DNA from: Hymenobacter sp. | Lineage (GTDB): Bacteria > Bacteroidota > Bacteroidia > Cytophagales > Hymenobacteraceae | Assembly: GCA_025362615.1 (NCBI GenBank) | Contig: JANYFQ010000573.1 | Location: 1 to 6,352, forward strand | DNA length: 6,352 bases | Direction of reading: 5' to 3' | Part shown: positions 1 to 5,374 of the stretch, one piece after another | How the letters are laid out: every line of letters starts with the position of its first letter | Numbering within the stretch: the first letter of the stretch is position 1 | Notes under the pieces: generated by a model | Told to the model about the DNA's origin: nothing | Seen by the model: only the letters and a program-made list of their open reading frames with translations | Databases searched by the model: none | Position numbers and translations under genes: made by a program

Positions 1-104
1 CGCTCAACATCTTCGCCGGCGAGGTAACCCGCGTGGCCCAGGAAGTGGGCACCGAAGGCAAGCTGGGCGGCCAGGCCGCCGTGCCCAACGTGGCCGGCAC
101 CTGA
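1..104 (+). pseudogene. 5' fragment of the poly-HAMP receptor gene, cut off by a frameshift
   Basis: Read from position 3, this stretch encodes 33 residues beginning LNIFAGEVTRVAQEV and ending PNVAGT, then meets TGA at 102-104. The segment is the first part of a HAMP module. It closely resembles the module one repeat later in the downstream ORF, around positions 296-375. At the break the sister copy reads Ser-Trp-Lys-Glu-Leu, whereas here the DNA reads ACC TGA AG. Adding one G (ACC TGG AAG) restores Thr-Trp-Lys-Asp-Leu and joins this frame to the downstream ORF without a gap. The fragment is therefore the same gene as 131-1804, split by a one-base deletion. The true start lies left of the window. 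Whether the deletion is biological or a sequencing or assembly error cannot be decided here. Confidence 0.85.
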
Positions 105-295
105 AGGACCTCACCGACAACGTAAACTACATGGCCTCCAACCTCACCACGCAGGTGCGGGGCATTGTGAAAGTGGTAACGGCCGTATCGAAAGGTGACC
201 TTACCCAGAAGCTGACCCTCGAAGCCAAGGGCGAAGTGGCCGAGCTGGCCGACACCATCAACCGCATGGTAGATGACCTGAACCGCCTCGCCTCC
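21..295 (+). repeat. Poly-HAMP repeat unit 1 (92 residues, two HAMP modules)
   Basis: This unit starts at the Glu codon of EVTRVA and ends before the Glu codon of EVSRVA. It contains a module with the motif GTEGKL and a second with KGDLTQKLTLEAKGEVAELA. It is 275 bp as read; restoring the G missing near position 102 makes it 276 bp, exactly the length of the next unit. Alternating HAMP types in repeats of about 90-92 residues are known from group III (Nik1/Os-1-type) hybrid histidine kinases and from bacterial poly-HAMP proteins. Confidence 0.8.
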
Positions 296-1804
296 GAAGT
301 AAGCCGCGTGGCCAAGGTGGCCGGGGTCGAAGGCAAGCTGACCGAACGGGCGACGGTAGGCGGCGTGTCGGGCTCGTGGAAAGAGCTGGTGGATACGCTC
401 AACGCGCTGCTCGAATCCATCGCCTCGCCGGTGCTGGAAGTAAGCCGCGTGGTGCGGGCCATCTCGGAAGGCGACTTGCAGCAGCAGGTGGAGGTTCAGA
501 CCACCGGCGACATCCTCGCCATGAGCAACGCCCTGAACCTGGCCGTGGAAAACCTCAACGCTTTGCTGGGCGAAATCAACGATTCGGCGCAGGTTGTGGG
601 CACATCGTCGGAGGAAATGGCCGAAAAAGGGCAGGACATGAGCCGCGTGACCGTAGACGTGGCCCTGGCCATGCAACAAATGGCCGAAGGTGCTCAAAAC
701 CAAGCCCTCAAGACCGACCAGGCCTTCAAGCTGATTGAGGAAATCATGCAGGCCACCAAGGAAACCGCCAACAAGGCCGACGTGGTGAACAAATCGGCCA
801 TCCTAGGCGAGCAAACCTCGCAGCTGGGCCTGAAAACGGTGGCCGAAGTGGTGAAAAACATGGAGGAAATTTCCAGCGCCGCCGCTCAAACCACCCGCAC
901 CATTGAGGTATTGAGTACCCGTTCGCAGGAAATCAGTAAGTCGCTGAGCGTGATTACCGACATTGCTTCGCAAACCAACCTGCTGGCCCTCAACGCCGCC
1001 ATTGAGGCGGCGCGGGCCGGCGAGGCGGGCCGGGGCTTTGCCGTGGTGGCCGAAGAAATCCGCAAGCTGGCCGAAGGTTCGCGCAAATCGGCTTCCGAAA
1101 TTGCCACGCTCGTGGAAGACGTGCGGAAGGACACCGACTCGGCCGCCGCCGCTATTTCGGCGATGGAAGGCCGGGTGCTAAAGGGCAAAAACGCTACTTT
1201 CGAGGCCAGCTCGGCCTTTAAGCAGATTGCCACCAGCAACGGCGAAACCCTACGCACTTCCCGCGATATTCTGACCGCCACCGATGTGCAAAAAACGTCC
1301 ATCGGCGACGTGGTGAAGTACGTGGAAGAAGTGGTGGCCATTGCCGAGCAAACCGCTACCGGCACCCAGCAAGTGGCCGGCACGGCCAAGCAACTCTCAG
1401 CTTCCATGCAGGAGCTGACAGCCAGCAGCCAGCGCCTCACCACCATCGCCGACGACTTGCAGCTCGGGCTTTCGGCCTTTCAACTGATTGAATTTGAGCA
1501 GTACGTGGAGCCGGAGCTACAGCCCCGCCGCATGGTGCGGAAAGCCCAGCCCGCGTCGGTTCAAACGGCTGGCCGCCACGGGCAGCGCCCGGCGGCTGCG
1601 GCACCGGCACCGGCGAAACCAGCCGCCCGGTCGGCGGCCGCGCCGCGCCCGGTACGGGCCAGTGCAGCAGCAAGCGCAACGGCTCCAAAGGCATTTGCCG
1701 ATAATGGCAAAGATGGTTCGGCAGCCGCTGCGGCCCGCCCGTCGGCCCGCAAGCCAGCCCCCACAACCGCCAGGCAGTCAGACAAAAAAGCAGCAAAACG
1801 CTAA
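131..1804 (+). CDS. Methyl-accepting chemotaxis protein with tandem HAMP domains (partial, frameshifted at its 5' side)
   Basis: This is a chemoreceptor that would control CheA through CheW. The homologous frame reaches back to 104, so ATG 131 lies inside a HAMP module and is not the real start. Numbering from that ATG, HAMP modules cover roughly residues 1-150, followed by a long coiled-coil signalling region to about residue 455. The hairpin tip is canonical (DIASQTNLLALNAAIEAARA, with QTN at 281-283), followed by GRGFAVVAEEIRKLA. Two sites fit the methylation consensus of paired small residues flanking Glu/Gln: ATGTQQVAGT (Gln413-Gln414) and SASMQELTAS (Gln427-Glu428), two heptads apart. 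No transmembrane segment is visible in the part present, so the visible part looks cytoplasmic; the missing N-terminus could change that. Residues 457-557 form a basic, Ala/Pro-rich tail with no CheR-tethering pentapeptide. cheW follows after 37 bp. The ligand and sensor domain are unknown because the N-terminus is missing. Confidence 0.9.
   Translation: MASNLTTQVRGIVKVVTAVSKGDLTQKLTLEAKGEVAELADTINRMVDDLNRLASEVSRVAKVAGVEGKLTERATVGGVSGSWKELVDTLNALLESIASPVLEVSRVVRAISEGDLQQQVEVQTTGDILAMSNALNLAVENLNALLGEINDSAQVVGTSSEEMAEKGQDMSRVTVDVALAMQQMAEGAQNQALKTDQAFKLIEEIMQATKETANKADVVNKSAILGEQTSQLGLKTVAEVVKNMEEISSAAAQTTRTIEVLSTRSQEISKSLSVITDIASQTNLLALNAAIEAARAGEAGRGFAVVAEEIRKLAEGSRKSASEIATLVEDVRKDTDSAAAAISAMEGRVLKGKNATFEASSAFKQIATSNGETLRTSRDILTATDVQKTSIGDVVKYVEEVVAIAEQTATGTQQVAGTAKQLSASMQELTASSQRLTTIADDLQLGLSAFQLIEFEQYVEPELQPRRMVRKAQPASVQTAGRHGQRPAAAAPAPAKPAARSAAAPRPVRASAAASATAPKAFADNGKDGSAAAAARPSARKPAPTTARQSDKKAAKR
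296..571 (+). repeat. Poly-HAMP repeat unit 2 (92 residues, two HAMP modules)
   Basis: This is the second copy of the 276-bp coding repeat. It runs from EVSRVAKVAGVEGKL through the GSWKELVDTLN segment, then a second module with EGDLQQQVEVQTTGD, and stops where the MCP coiled coil begins (EINDS). The first half of each unit is the more alike between copies (EVxRVA, EGKL, W-K-D/E-L, D-x-[VL]-N). The second halves share VSKGDL/ISEGDL but have diverged. This unit links directly to the signalling hairpin. Confidence 0.8.
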
Positions 1805-1841
1805 CGGTTGTTTATTTATCATCAAGCCTCAGTAAACCGCA

Positions 1842-2372
1842 ATGGCCGACACCAACGACCTTTTTGCCAAATCGGGCCGCGCCGCGCCAGCCGCGCCGGT
1901 GGCGATGGTGCAACTCATTGTGTTCAAACTCGGAGGCGAGGAATACGGCATCCGCATCGAGCAAGTGAAGGAAGTGACGGTGACCCCCGAAGTGGCGCGA
2001 ATGCCCAAAACCCCGCCATTCATCAAAGGCATTGCCAACCTGCGGGGCGACATCATCGCCATCGTCGATTTGGAGGAGCGGTTTATGCTGGCCCCGGCCG
2101 GCCGGCCACTGCCCGAAAAAAGCTTCACGGTGGCCGTGGAAGCGGCCGATTTCGTGCTCGGGCTGGTGGTGCGCGAGGTACCGCGCCCGCTCACGCTGCC
2201 GCTGGCCCAGATAGAACCCGCCCCGGAGTTTGTGCAGGATGGCAGCCAGCGCGACAAGTACCTGGAAGGCATCGCAAAGCTGCCCGATGGCACGATAATC
2301 ATCGTTTTGGACATGAACAAATTGCTCTTGCCCGCCGAGCTGCTGAAACTTTCGCAGGCTAAGGTAGCCTAA
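1842..2372 (+). CDS. cheW: CheW-family chemotaxis coupling protein
   Basis: This 176-residue protein is a CheW scaffold that couples the receptor to CheA in the cytoplasmic signalling array. The CheW fold spans roughly residues 22-170. Visible family motifs are GGEEYGIRIEQVKEV (31-45), the P-x-x-P-P-F-I-K-G-I-A stretch, and NLRGDIIAIVDLEERF (66-81), in which Arg68 matches the conserved arginine of the CheA/receptor interface. The C-terminal half holds the second beta-barrel repeat, including EGIAKLPDGTIIIVLDMNKL. An Ala-rich leader of about 21 residues precedes the domain. ATG 1905 (MVQLIVFKL) would give a leaderless protein, but ATG 1842 follows the receptor by 37 bp and gives a normal-looking start. 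No clear Shine-Dalgarno sequence is seen. It is probably cotranscribed with the receptor. A role as a stand-alone CheV is excluded because there is no receiver domain. Confidence 0.95.
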   Translation: MADTNDLFAKSGRAAPAAPVAMVQLIVFKLGGEEYGIRIEQVKEVTVTPEVARMPKTPPFIKGIANLRGDIIAIVDLEERFMLAPAGRPLPEKSFTVAVEAADFVLGLVVREVPRPLTLPLAQIEPAPEFVQDGSQRDKYLEGIAKLPDGTIIIVLDMNKLLLPAELLKLSQAKVA

Positions 2373-2460
2373 CCCCCATTCGACCCGTATAACCCGACAG
2401 TGGAAACAACAAGCTTGTTTTCGTTTAATTAATTCTTTTTTTGTTTTGAAATTGATGCCC
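2373..2460 (+). promoter_or_regulatory. AT-rich leader upstream of cheY, possible promoter or operator
   Basis: Within this 88-bp gap, composition changes sharply from GC-rich coding DNA to an AT-rich tract from about 2404 to 2455. It contains a perfect 12-bp palindrome AACAAGCTTGTT (2408-2419), TTAATTAA (2425-2432) and a T-run ending TTTG (2443). The T-run bears a one-mismatch resemblance to the Bacteroidota -7 element TAnnTTTG, with a TTG about 19 bp earlier. This suggests cheY may have its own promoter in addition to read-through from cheW. Call based on composition and weak motif matches only. Confidence 0.3.
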
Positions 2461-2826
2461 ATGAATAAGCGCATTCTCATCGTTGACGACTCTTTTTATA
2501 TGCGTACGATGCTAAAAAATATGCTCACCGATGCCGGCTACGAAGTGGTAGGCGAGGCCGCCAATGGGGTACAAGCCGTGGAAATGGCCGAGAGCACGAA
2601 GCCCGACCTCATCACCCTCGACGTTATTTTGCCCGACAACACGGGGCTGGATGTGCTGAAGAGCCTGCGCGAGAAGGTGCCGGGTTCCAAAGTCGTCATG
2701 TGCAGCGCCGTTGGGCAGGAAGTTATTGTGACCGAGGCGATTGACAACGGTGCCCTGGCGTACATCATCAAGCCTTTTTCGGAAGAAAAGGTGTTGGAAA
2801 TCGTCAATTCGGCCCTGCAAGGGTAG
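2461..2826 (+). CDS. cheY: CheY-type single-domain response regulator
   Basis: This is a stand-alone receiver domain of 121 residues, the diffusible output of the chemosensory pathway, phosphorylated by CheA. All receiver active-site residues are present: the acidic pair Asp9-Asp10 (ILIVDDS), phospho-acceptor Asp54 (ITLDVILPD), Ser82 in the MCSAVGQE stretch, and Lys104 (YIIKPF), with Tyr101 at the conserved aromatic switch position. VDDSFYMR and CSAxGQ resemble CheY of the Bacillus/Thermotoga type. There is no output domain, so signalling is by protein-protein contact. ATG 2461 (MNKRILIVDD) is chosen because the first beta strand follows at once; ATG 2455 and TTG 2446 in the same frame would add only a few residues of unlikely sequence. 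It is preceded by an AT-rich 88-bp spacer. A similar stand-alone receiver serving another partner cannot be excluded, but its position between cheW and cheA argues for CheY. Confidence 0.93.
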   Translation: MNKRILIVDDSFYMRTMLKNMLTDAGYEVVGEAANGVQAVEMAESTKPDLITLDVILPDNTGLDVLKSLREKVPGSKVVMCSAVGQEVIVTEAIDNGALAYIIKPFSEEKVLEIVNSALQG

Positions 2827-2981
2827 GTGGCAGTGCGCGGCAGGTGGCGAACACAACGGATTGAACACGCACCGGCTTTGGCACCGCTGCAATACGTAGG
2901 CCACGGCTGGCGGGAAAGGGGCAACTATGCCCCGGCCCCGGCCAAACGCGGCCGGCCTGGGCAGCCCCCGCACCCGTCGCT
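2827..2981 (+). other. 155-bp cheY-cheA spacer with a GC-rich hairpin
   Basis: No convincing gene lies here. A small inverted repeat, CCGGCC-AAACGC-GGCCGG (2938-2955), ends 26 bp before the cheA start codon. It has no T-tract, so it is not a standard intrinsic terminator. It could fold in the mRNA leader and modulate cheA translation, or be a chance product of high GC content. An ATG at 2927 opens a frame that overlaps cheA out of phase and looks like a shadow. Confidence 0.35.
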
Positions 2982-4616
2982 ATGAAGTCGCGCGAAGACG
3001 AATACCGCGAAATGTTCATGGACGAAGCTCTGGAGAGCTACGATGCCATGAGCCGCCATTTGAGCGAGCTGGAGCGTACGCCCAACAATACGCCGGTGCT
3101 CAACGAGTTGTTTCGGTTGATGCACAACCTGAAGTCGAGCGCCCGGGCCATGGGGCACGACACGATTGGCGAGGTAGCGCATCAATTGGAAAGTCTGTTT
3201 GGGCTGGTGCGCGACGGCGAGCGGCAATTTGCCAGCTCGTTGTCGGCGGTGGTTTTCAGTGGTTTGGATACCCTCGGCACCATGATTCGGGCCGTGGGAA
3301 CCAACGCCGCGCTGCCCGACGCAGGCAGCCTGCTCTACAACCTGGAGCGCGTTATCGGGGGCGAAGAGATTGAATTGATTGCGGAATCGGAGACGGAAGA
3401 AGAAGTGGGCAAAAAGCTCGAACTCTCTGACCTGGTGTACATTCCGGTACGAAAGCTGGATAAGCTGTTGAACCTCGTGGGCGAGTTGGTGATTGACCGC
3501 GACCGCATCCTCACCCTGGCCGAAGAGCTGGATTCGCCGGCTTTGCGGGCCACTGCCCGCCACCTGTTCCGCATTTCCGACGATTTGCAATACTCGGTGA
3601 TGGATGCCCGCTTGGTGGGTGTGGGAACGCTGCTCAACAAATTTCCCCGCGTGGTGCGCGACGTGGCCGCTGCCGAAGGCAAGGAGGTAGAGTTGAACAT
3701 GAGCGGGCAGGACACCCAGATTGACCGTAATGTGCTGCAAGTCATCACCGATGCGCTTTTGCATTTGGTGCGTAACGCCGTCAGCCACGGCCTTTGCACC
3801 CCCGCCGACCGCGTGGCAACCGGCAAAAACCCGGTGGGAAAACTTTATCTGTCGGCCCTGACCGAGCGCGAAGATGTACTGATTGAAGTGCGCGACGACG
3901 GCCGGGGCATCAACACCGAGGCCGTGCGCCGCAAGGCCGTGGAGCGCGGCCTGACCACCGCCGCCGCCGCCGCTGGCCTGAGCGACCAGGCCGTGTGGGC
4001 TTTTTTATTCGAGCCGGGTTTTTCGACCGCTGCCCAGGTTACCGACATCTCGGGCCGGGGCGTGGGGCTGGACGTGGTGAAGCGGGCGCTCGATTCGTTG
4101 GGCGGGCAGTTGCGGGTAGCCTCGGTGCTGGGCGCGGGCACCACGTTCACGCTGGTGCTGCCCACGTCCATCGCCGTAAAGGGCGCGTTGCTGGTGGAGT
4201 TGGCGGGCCGGGCTTACGCGGTGGCCCTGATGCACACCGATACTGTACTGGCCTTGCAGCCGGCCCAGTTTACGGTAGTGGGCGGGCTGTTCGTGGCGCA
4301 CGTACAGGGCCAGGCGGTGCCGGTGGTGCCGCTCGCCCAACTACTGCTGGAAGAAGGCAATGAGCCGCTGCCGCTGGCCGTCAAAGAAAACCTGCAAGGC
4401 ACTCAGCACGTGCTGGTTGTTAGTTACAACAACCGACGTTTAGGGCTGCTGGTAGACAAATTCCTGCGGCAACAAAACATCGTTGTCAAGCCCCTGAGTA
4501 AGCCCCTCGACTACATTGACCTCTTTGGCGGCGTGACGCTGCTCGGCTCGGGCCAGGTGTGCTTGGTGCTGGATGTGCCGGCCCTGACCCGCCTCTTTTT
4601 GGCCCGCCGGCCCTGA
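2982..4616 (+). CDS. cheA: Chemotaxis histidine kinase CheA, lacking an obvious P2 domain
   Basis: This 544-residue protein is the kinase of the array. The P1 (Hpt) domain covers about residues 1-125 with phospho-acceptor His48 in RLMHNLKSSARAMG. A short acidic linker (about 126-150, ESETEEEV) leads straight into the P3 dimerisation helices (from about 154, VRKLDKLLNLVGELVIDRDR). The P4 ATPase domain has an N box with Asn265 and His269 (HLVRNAVSHG), a G1 box DDGRG (305-309) and a G2 box SGRGVGLDVVK (357-367). The P5 CheW-like domain runs from about 397 to the end. No CheY-docking P2 domain fits between P1 and P3, which explains why it is shorter than E. coli CheA (654). Small departures from consensus are DALLHL for DPLxHL and VSHG for xDHG in the N box; the ATP-binding Asn and His are kept. 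ATG 2982 gives a complete P1 domain. It is encoded after cheY and before cheC, and should phosphorylate CheY. Confidence 0.95.
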   Translation: MKSREDEYREMFMDEALESYDAMSRHLSELERTPNNTPVLNELFRLMHNLKSSARAMGHDTIGEVAHQLESLFGLVRDGERQFASSLSAVVFSGLDTLGTMIRAVGTNAALPDAGSLLYNLERVIGGEEIELIAESETEEEVGKKLELSDLVYIPVRKLDKLLNLVGELVIDRDRILTLAEELDSPALRATARHLFRISDDLQYSVMDARLVGVGTLLNKFPRVVRDVAAAEGKEVELNMSGQDTQIDRNVLQVITDALLHLVRNAVSHGLCTPADRVATGKNPVGKLYLSALTEREDVLIEVRDDGRGINTEAVRRKAVERGLTTAAAAAGLSDQAVWAFLFEPGFSTAAQVTDISGRGVGLDVVKRALDSLGGQLRVASVLGAGTTFTLVLPTSIAVKGALLVELAGRAYAVALMHTDTVLALQPAQFTVVGGLFVAHVQGQAVPVVPLAQLLLEEGNEPLPLAVKENLQGTQHVLVVSYNNRRLGLLVDKFLRQQNIVVKPLSKPLDYIDLFGGVTLLGSGQVCLVLDVPALTRLFLARRP

Positions 4617-4688
4617 CTTTTCTTCGTCCTTTCCTATCTGGCGTACTGCGCCCTCTCCCACCCCCTCTGATTTAGCCCCGCTTTCGCT
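4617..4688 (+). other. Pyrimidine-rich cheA-cheC spacer
   Basis: This 72-bp gap is strongly C/T-biased on the + strand, for example CTTTTCTTCGTCCTTTCCTA followed by CCCTCTCCCACCCCCTCTG. There is no hairpin with a T-tract, no purine-rich Shine-Dalgarno sequence before ATG 4689, and no ORF. Read-through from cheA to the next gene is likely. Confidence 0.4.
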
Positions 4689-5321
4689 ATGAATGTGTAC
4701 ATGACCGACCTCGAACGCGACATCATCCGCGAAATTCTGAACATTGGCCTGGCCAGAGCCGCCGATTCGTTCGCTATCATCGCCAAGGAGCGGGTGCTGC
4801 TCGAAGTGCCGTCGCTGGACTTGCTCATGGGCGAGGACATATTGGTGAAAGTGGCGGAGTATCAACGGAATCATGTGCCCATTCAATCCGACATTCGCGG
4901 CGATTTCAACGGCACGACGCTCATGTTTTTTTCGGGCCAGCACGTGCAGCGCCTCTCCAAGGTGTGCCTGCGAATAACGGTGCCCGACTCGAACGACGTA
5001 GATGAATTGCAAGAGTCGTTGCTGCTCGAAATCAGTAATATCATCACCGGGGCGCTGGTTACGCAGTTGGCCAACATTCTGAAAGCCAAGATATACGGTG
5101 CGCCGCCCAAACGCCCCAGCCAACACCTGCCCATTGTGCTGGACAGCTTGTTGCCCAACAAGGAGTTGCAGCCGCTAATATTCTCGGTCATCACCCAGTT
5201 TCTCGACAAAGACAATTCGGTAGAACTGCCGTTGATGTTGTTTTTTGACCGGGAAACCTTCGAGAAAATCTTGCAGATTATCCGCAGCTACGACTTTCTG
5301 GGCAGCCACATGGCCTCCTGA
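4689..5321 (+). CDS. cheC: CheC-family CheY-phosphate phosphatase
   Basis: This 210-residue protein matches the CheC/CheX/FliY phosphatase family, which dephosphorylates CheY-P. CheC proteins are about this length. The family signature [DS]-x3-E-x2-N-x22-P occurs twice: Asp11, Glu15, Asn18, Pro41 (DIIREILNIG) and Ser110, Glu114, Asn117, Pro140 (SLLLEISNII). The spacing is identical in the two halves. CheC carries two such sites on a pseudo-symmetric fold, whereas CheX has one. The central GDFNGTTLMFF (71-81) fits the beta strand between the helices. There is no FliN-like C-terminal domain, so this is not FliY. ATG 4689 is taken; ATG 4701 (MTDLERD) would also leave the first motif intact. It follows cheA by 72 bp and is probably in the same transcription unit. 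CheD, the usual CheC partner, is not in the window. The CheC rather than CheX name rests on the two sites and could be tested by structure prediction. Confidence 0.88.
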   Translation: MNVYMTDLERDIIREILNIGLARAADSFAIIAKERVLLEVPSLDLLMGEDILVKVAEYQRNHVPIQSDIRGDFNGTTLMFFSGQHVQRLSKVCLRITVPDSNDVDELQESLLLEISNIITGALVTQLANILKAKIYGAPPKRPSQHLPIVLDSLLPNKELQPLIFSVITQFLDKDNSVELPLMLFFDRETFEKILQIIRSYDFLGSHMAS

Positions 5322-5329
5322 TTGGCGGA

Positions 5330-5374
5330 TTTGACACTTGACATTCAATATTTAGCATTCAATATTCAACAAAA
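5330..5374 (+). promoter_or_regulatory. AT-rich leader of the ureohydrolase gene, possible promoter
   Basis: The DNA turns AT-rich right after the cheC stop. Two TTGACA hexamers, at 5331-5336 and 5338-5343, stand 7 bp apart. From the second, a 17-bp gap leads to AATATT (5361-5366), giving a sigma70-like arrangement. The Bacteroidota TAnnTTTG element is not matched well. The composition change suggests the ureohydrolase has its own promoter and is a separate unit from the che genes. This is a weak call based on motif resemblance. Confidence 0.3.
5342..5366 (+). repeat. Direct repeat CATTCAATATT, two copies
   Basis: The 11-bp sequence CATTCAATATT occurs perfectly at 5342-5352 and again at 5356-5366, separated by TAG, a 14-bp period. 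It lies just after the tandem TTGACAC/TTGACAT pair, so the whole spacer has a short-repeat character. Each copy contains the palindrome AATATT. It could be a paired binding site for a regulator of the downstream gene, or simple-sequence drift. Confidence 0.6.

Noticed and set aside
131..133. ATG 131 as the true start of the receptor
   Set aside because: It sits inside a HAMP module. The homologous frame continues upstream to 104 and, with one base restored, to the window edge.
886..1446. 186-codon antisense ORF inside the receptor gene
   Set aside because: It is a Ser/Ala-rich shadow of the MCP coiled coil with no independent support.
1805..1840. Possible stem CGGTT...AACCG in the receptor-cheW spacer
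   Set aside because: Only about five base pairs, a long loop, and no T-tract; not a believable terminator.
1808..2362. 184-codon + strand ORF overlapping cheW in another frame
   Set aside because: Arg/His/Gly-rich translation typical of an out-of-frame read of GC-rich DNA; the cheW frame is unambiguous.
2446..2460. TTG 2446 or ATG 2455 as the cheY start
   Set aside because: They add residues not seen before the first receiver strand; ATG 2461 gives the standard N-terminus.
2927..3373. 148-codon + strand ORF starting in the cheA leader
   Set aside because: It overlaps cheA out of phase and has Arg/Pro-rich composition without motifs; a shadow.
2925..3788. 287-codon antisense ORF inside cheA
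   Set aside because: It lies opposite a clear cheA frame in GC-rich DNA, where few stop codons occur by chance. Its protein is His/Gln-rich with no recognisable motif.
4600..4627. GGCC-CGCC-GGCC followed by TTTTCTT at the end of cheA as a terminator
   Set aside because: The stem is only 4 bp, lies partly in the coding region, and the T-run is not adjacent to it.
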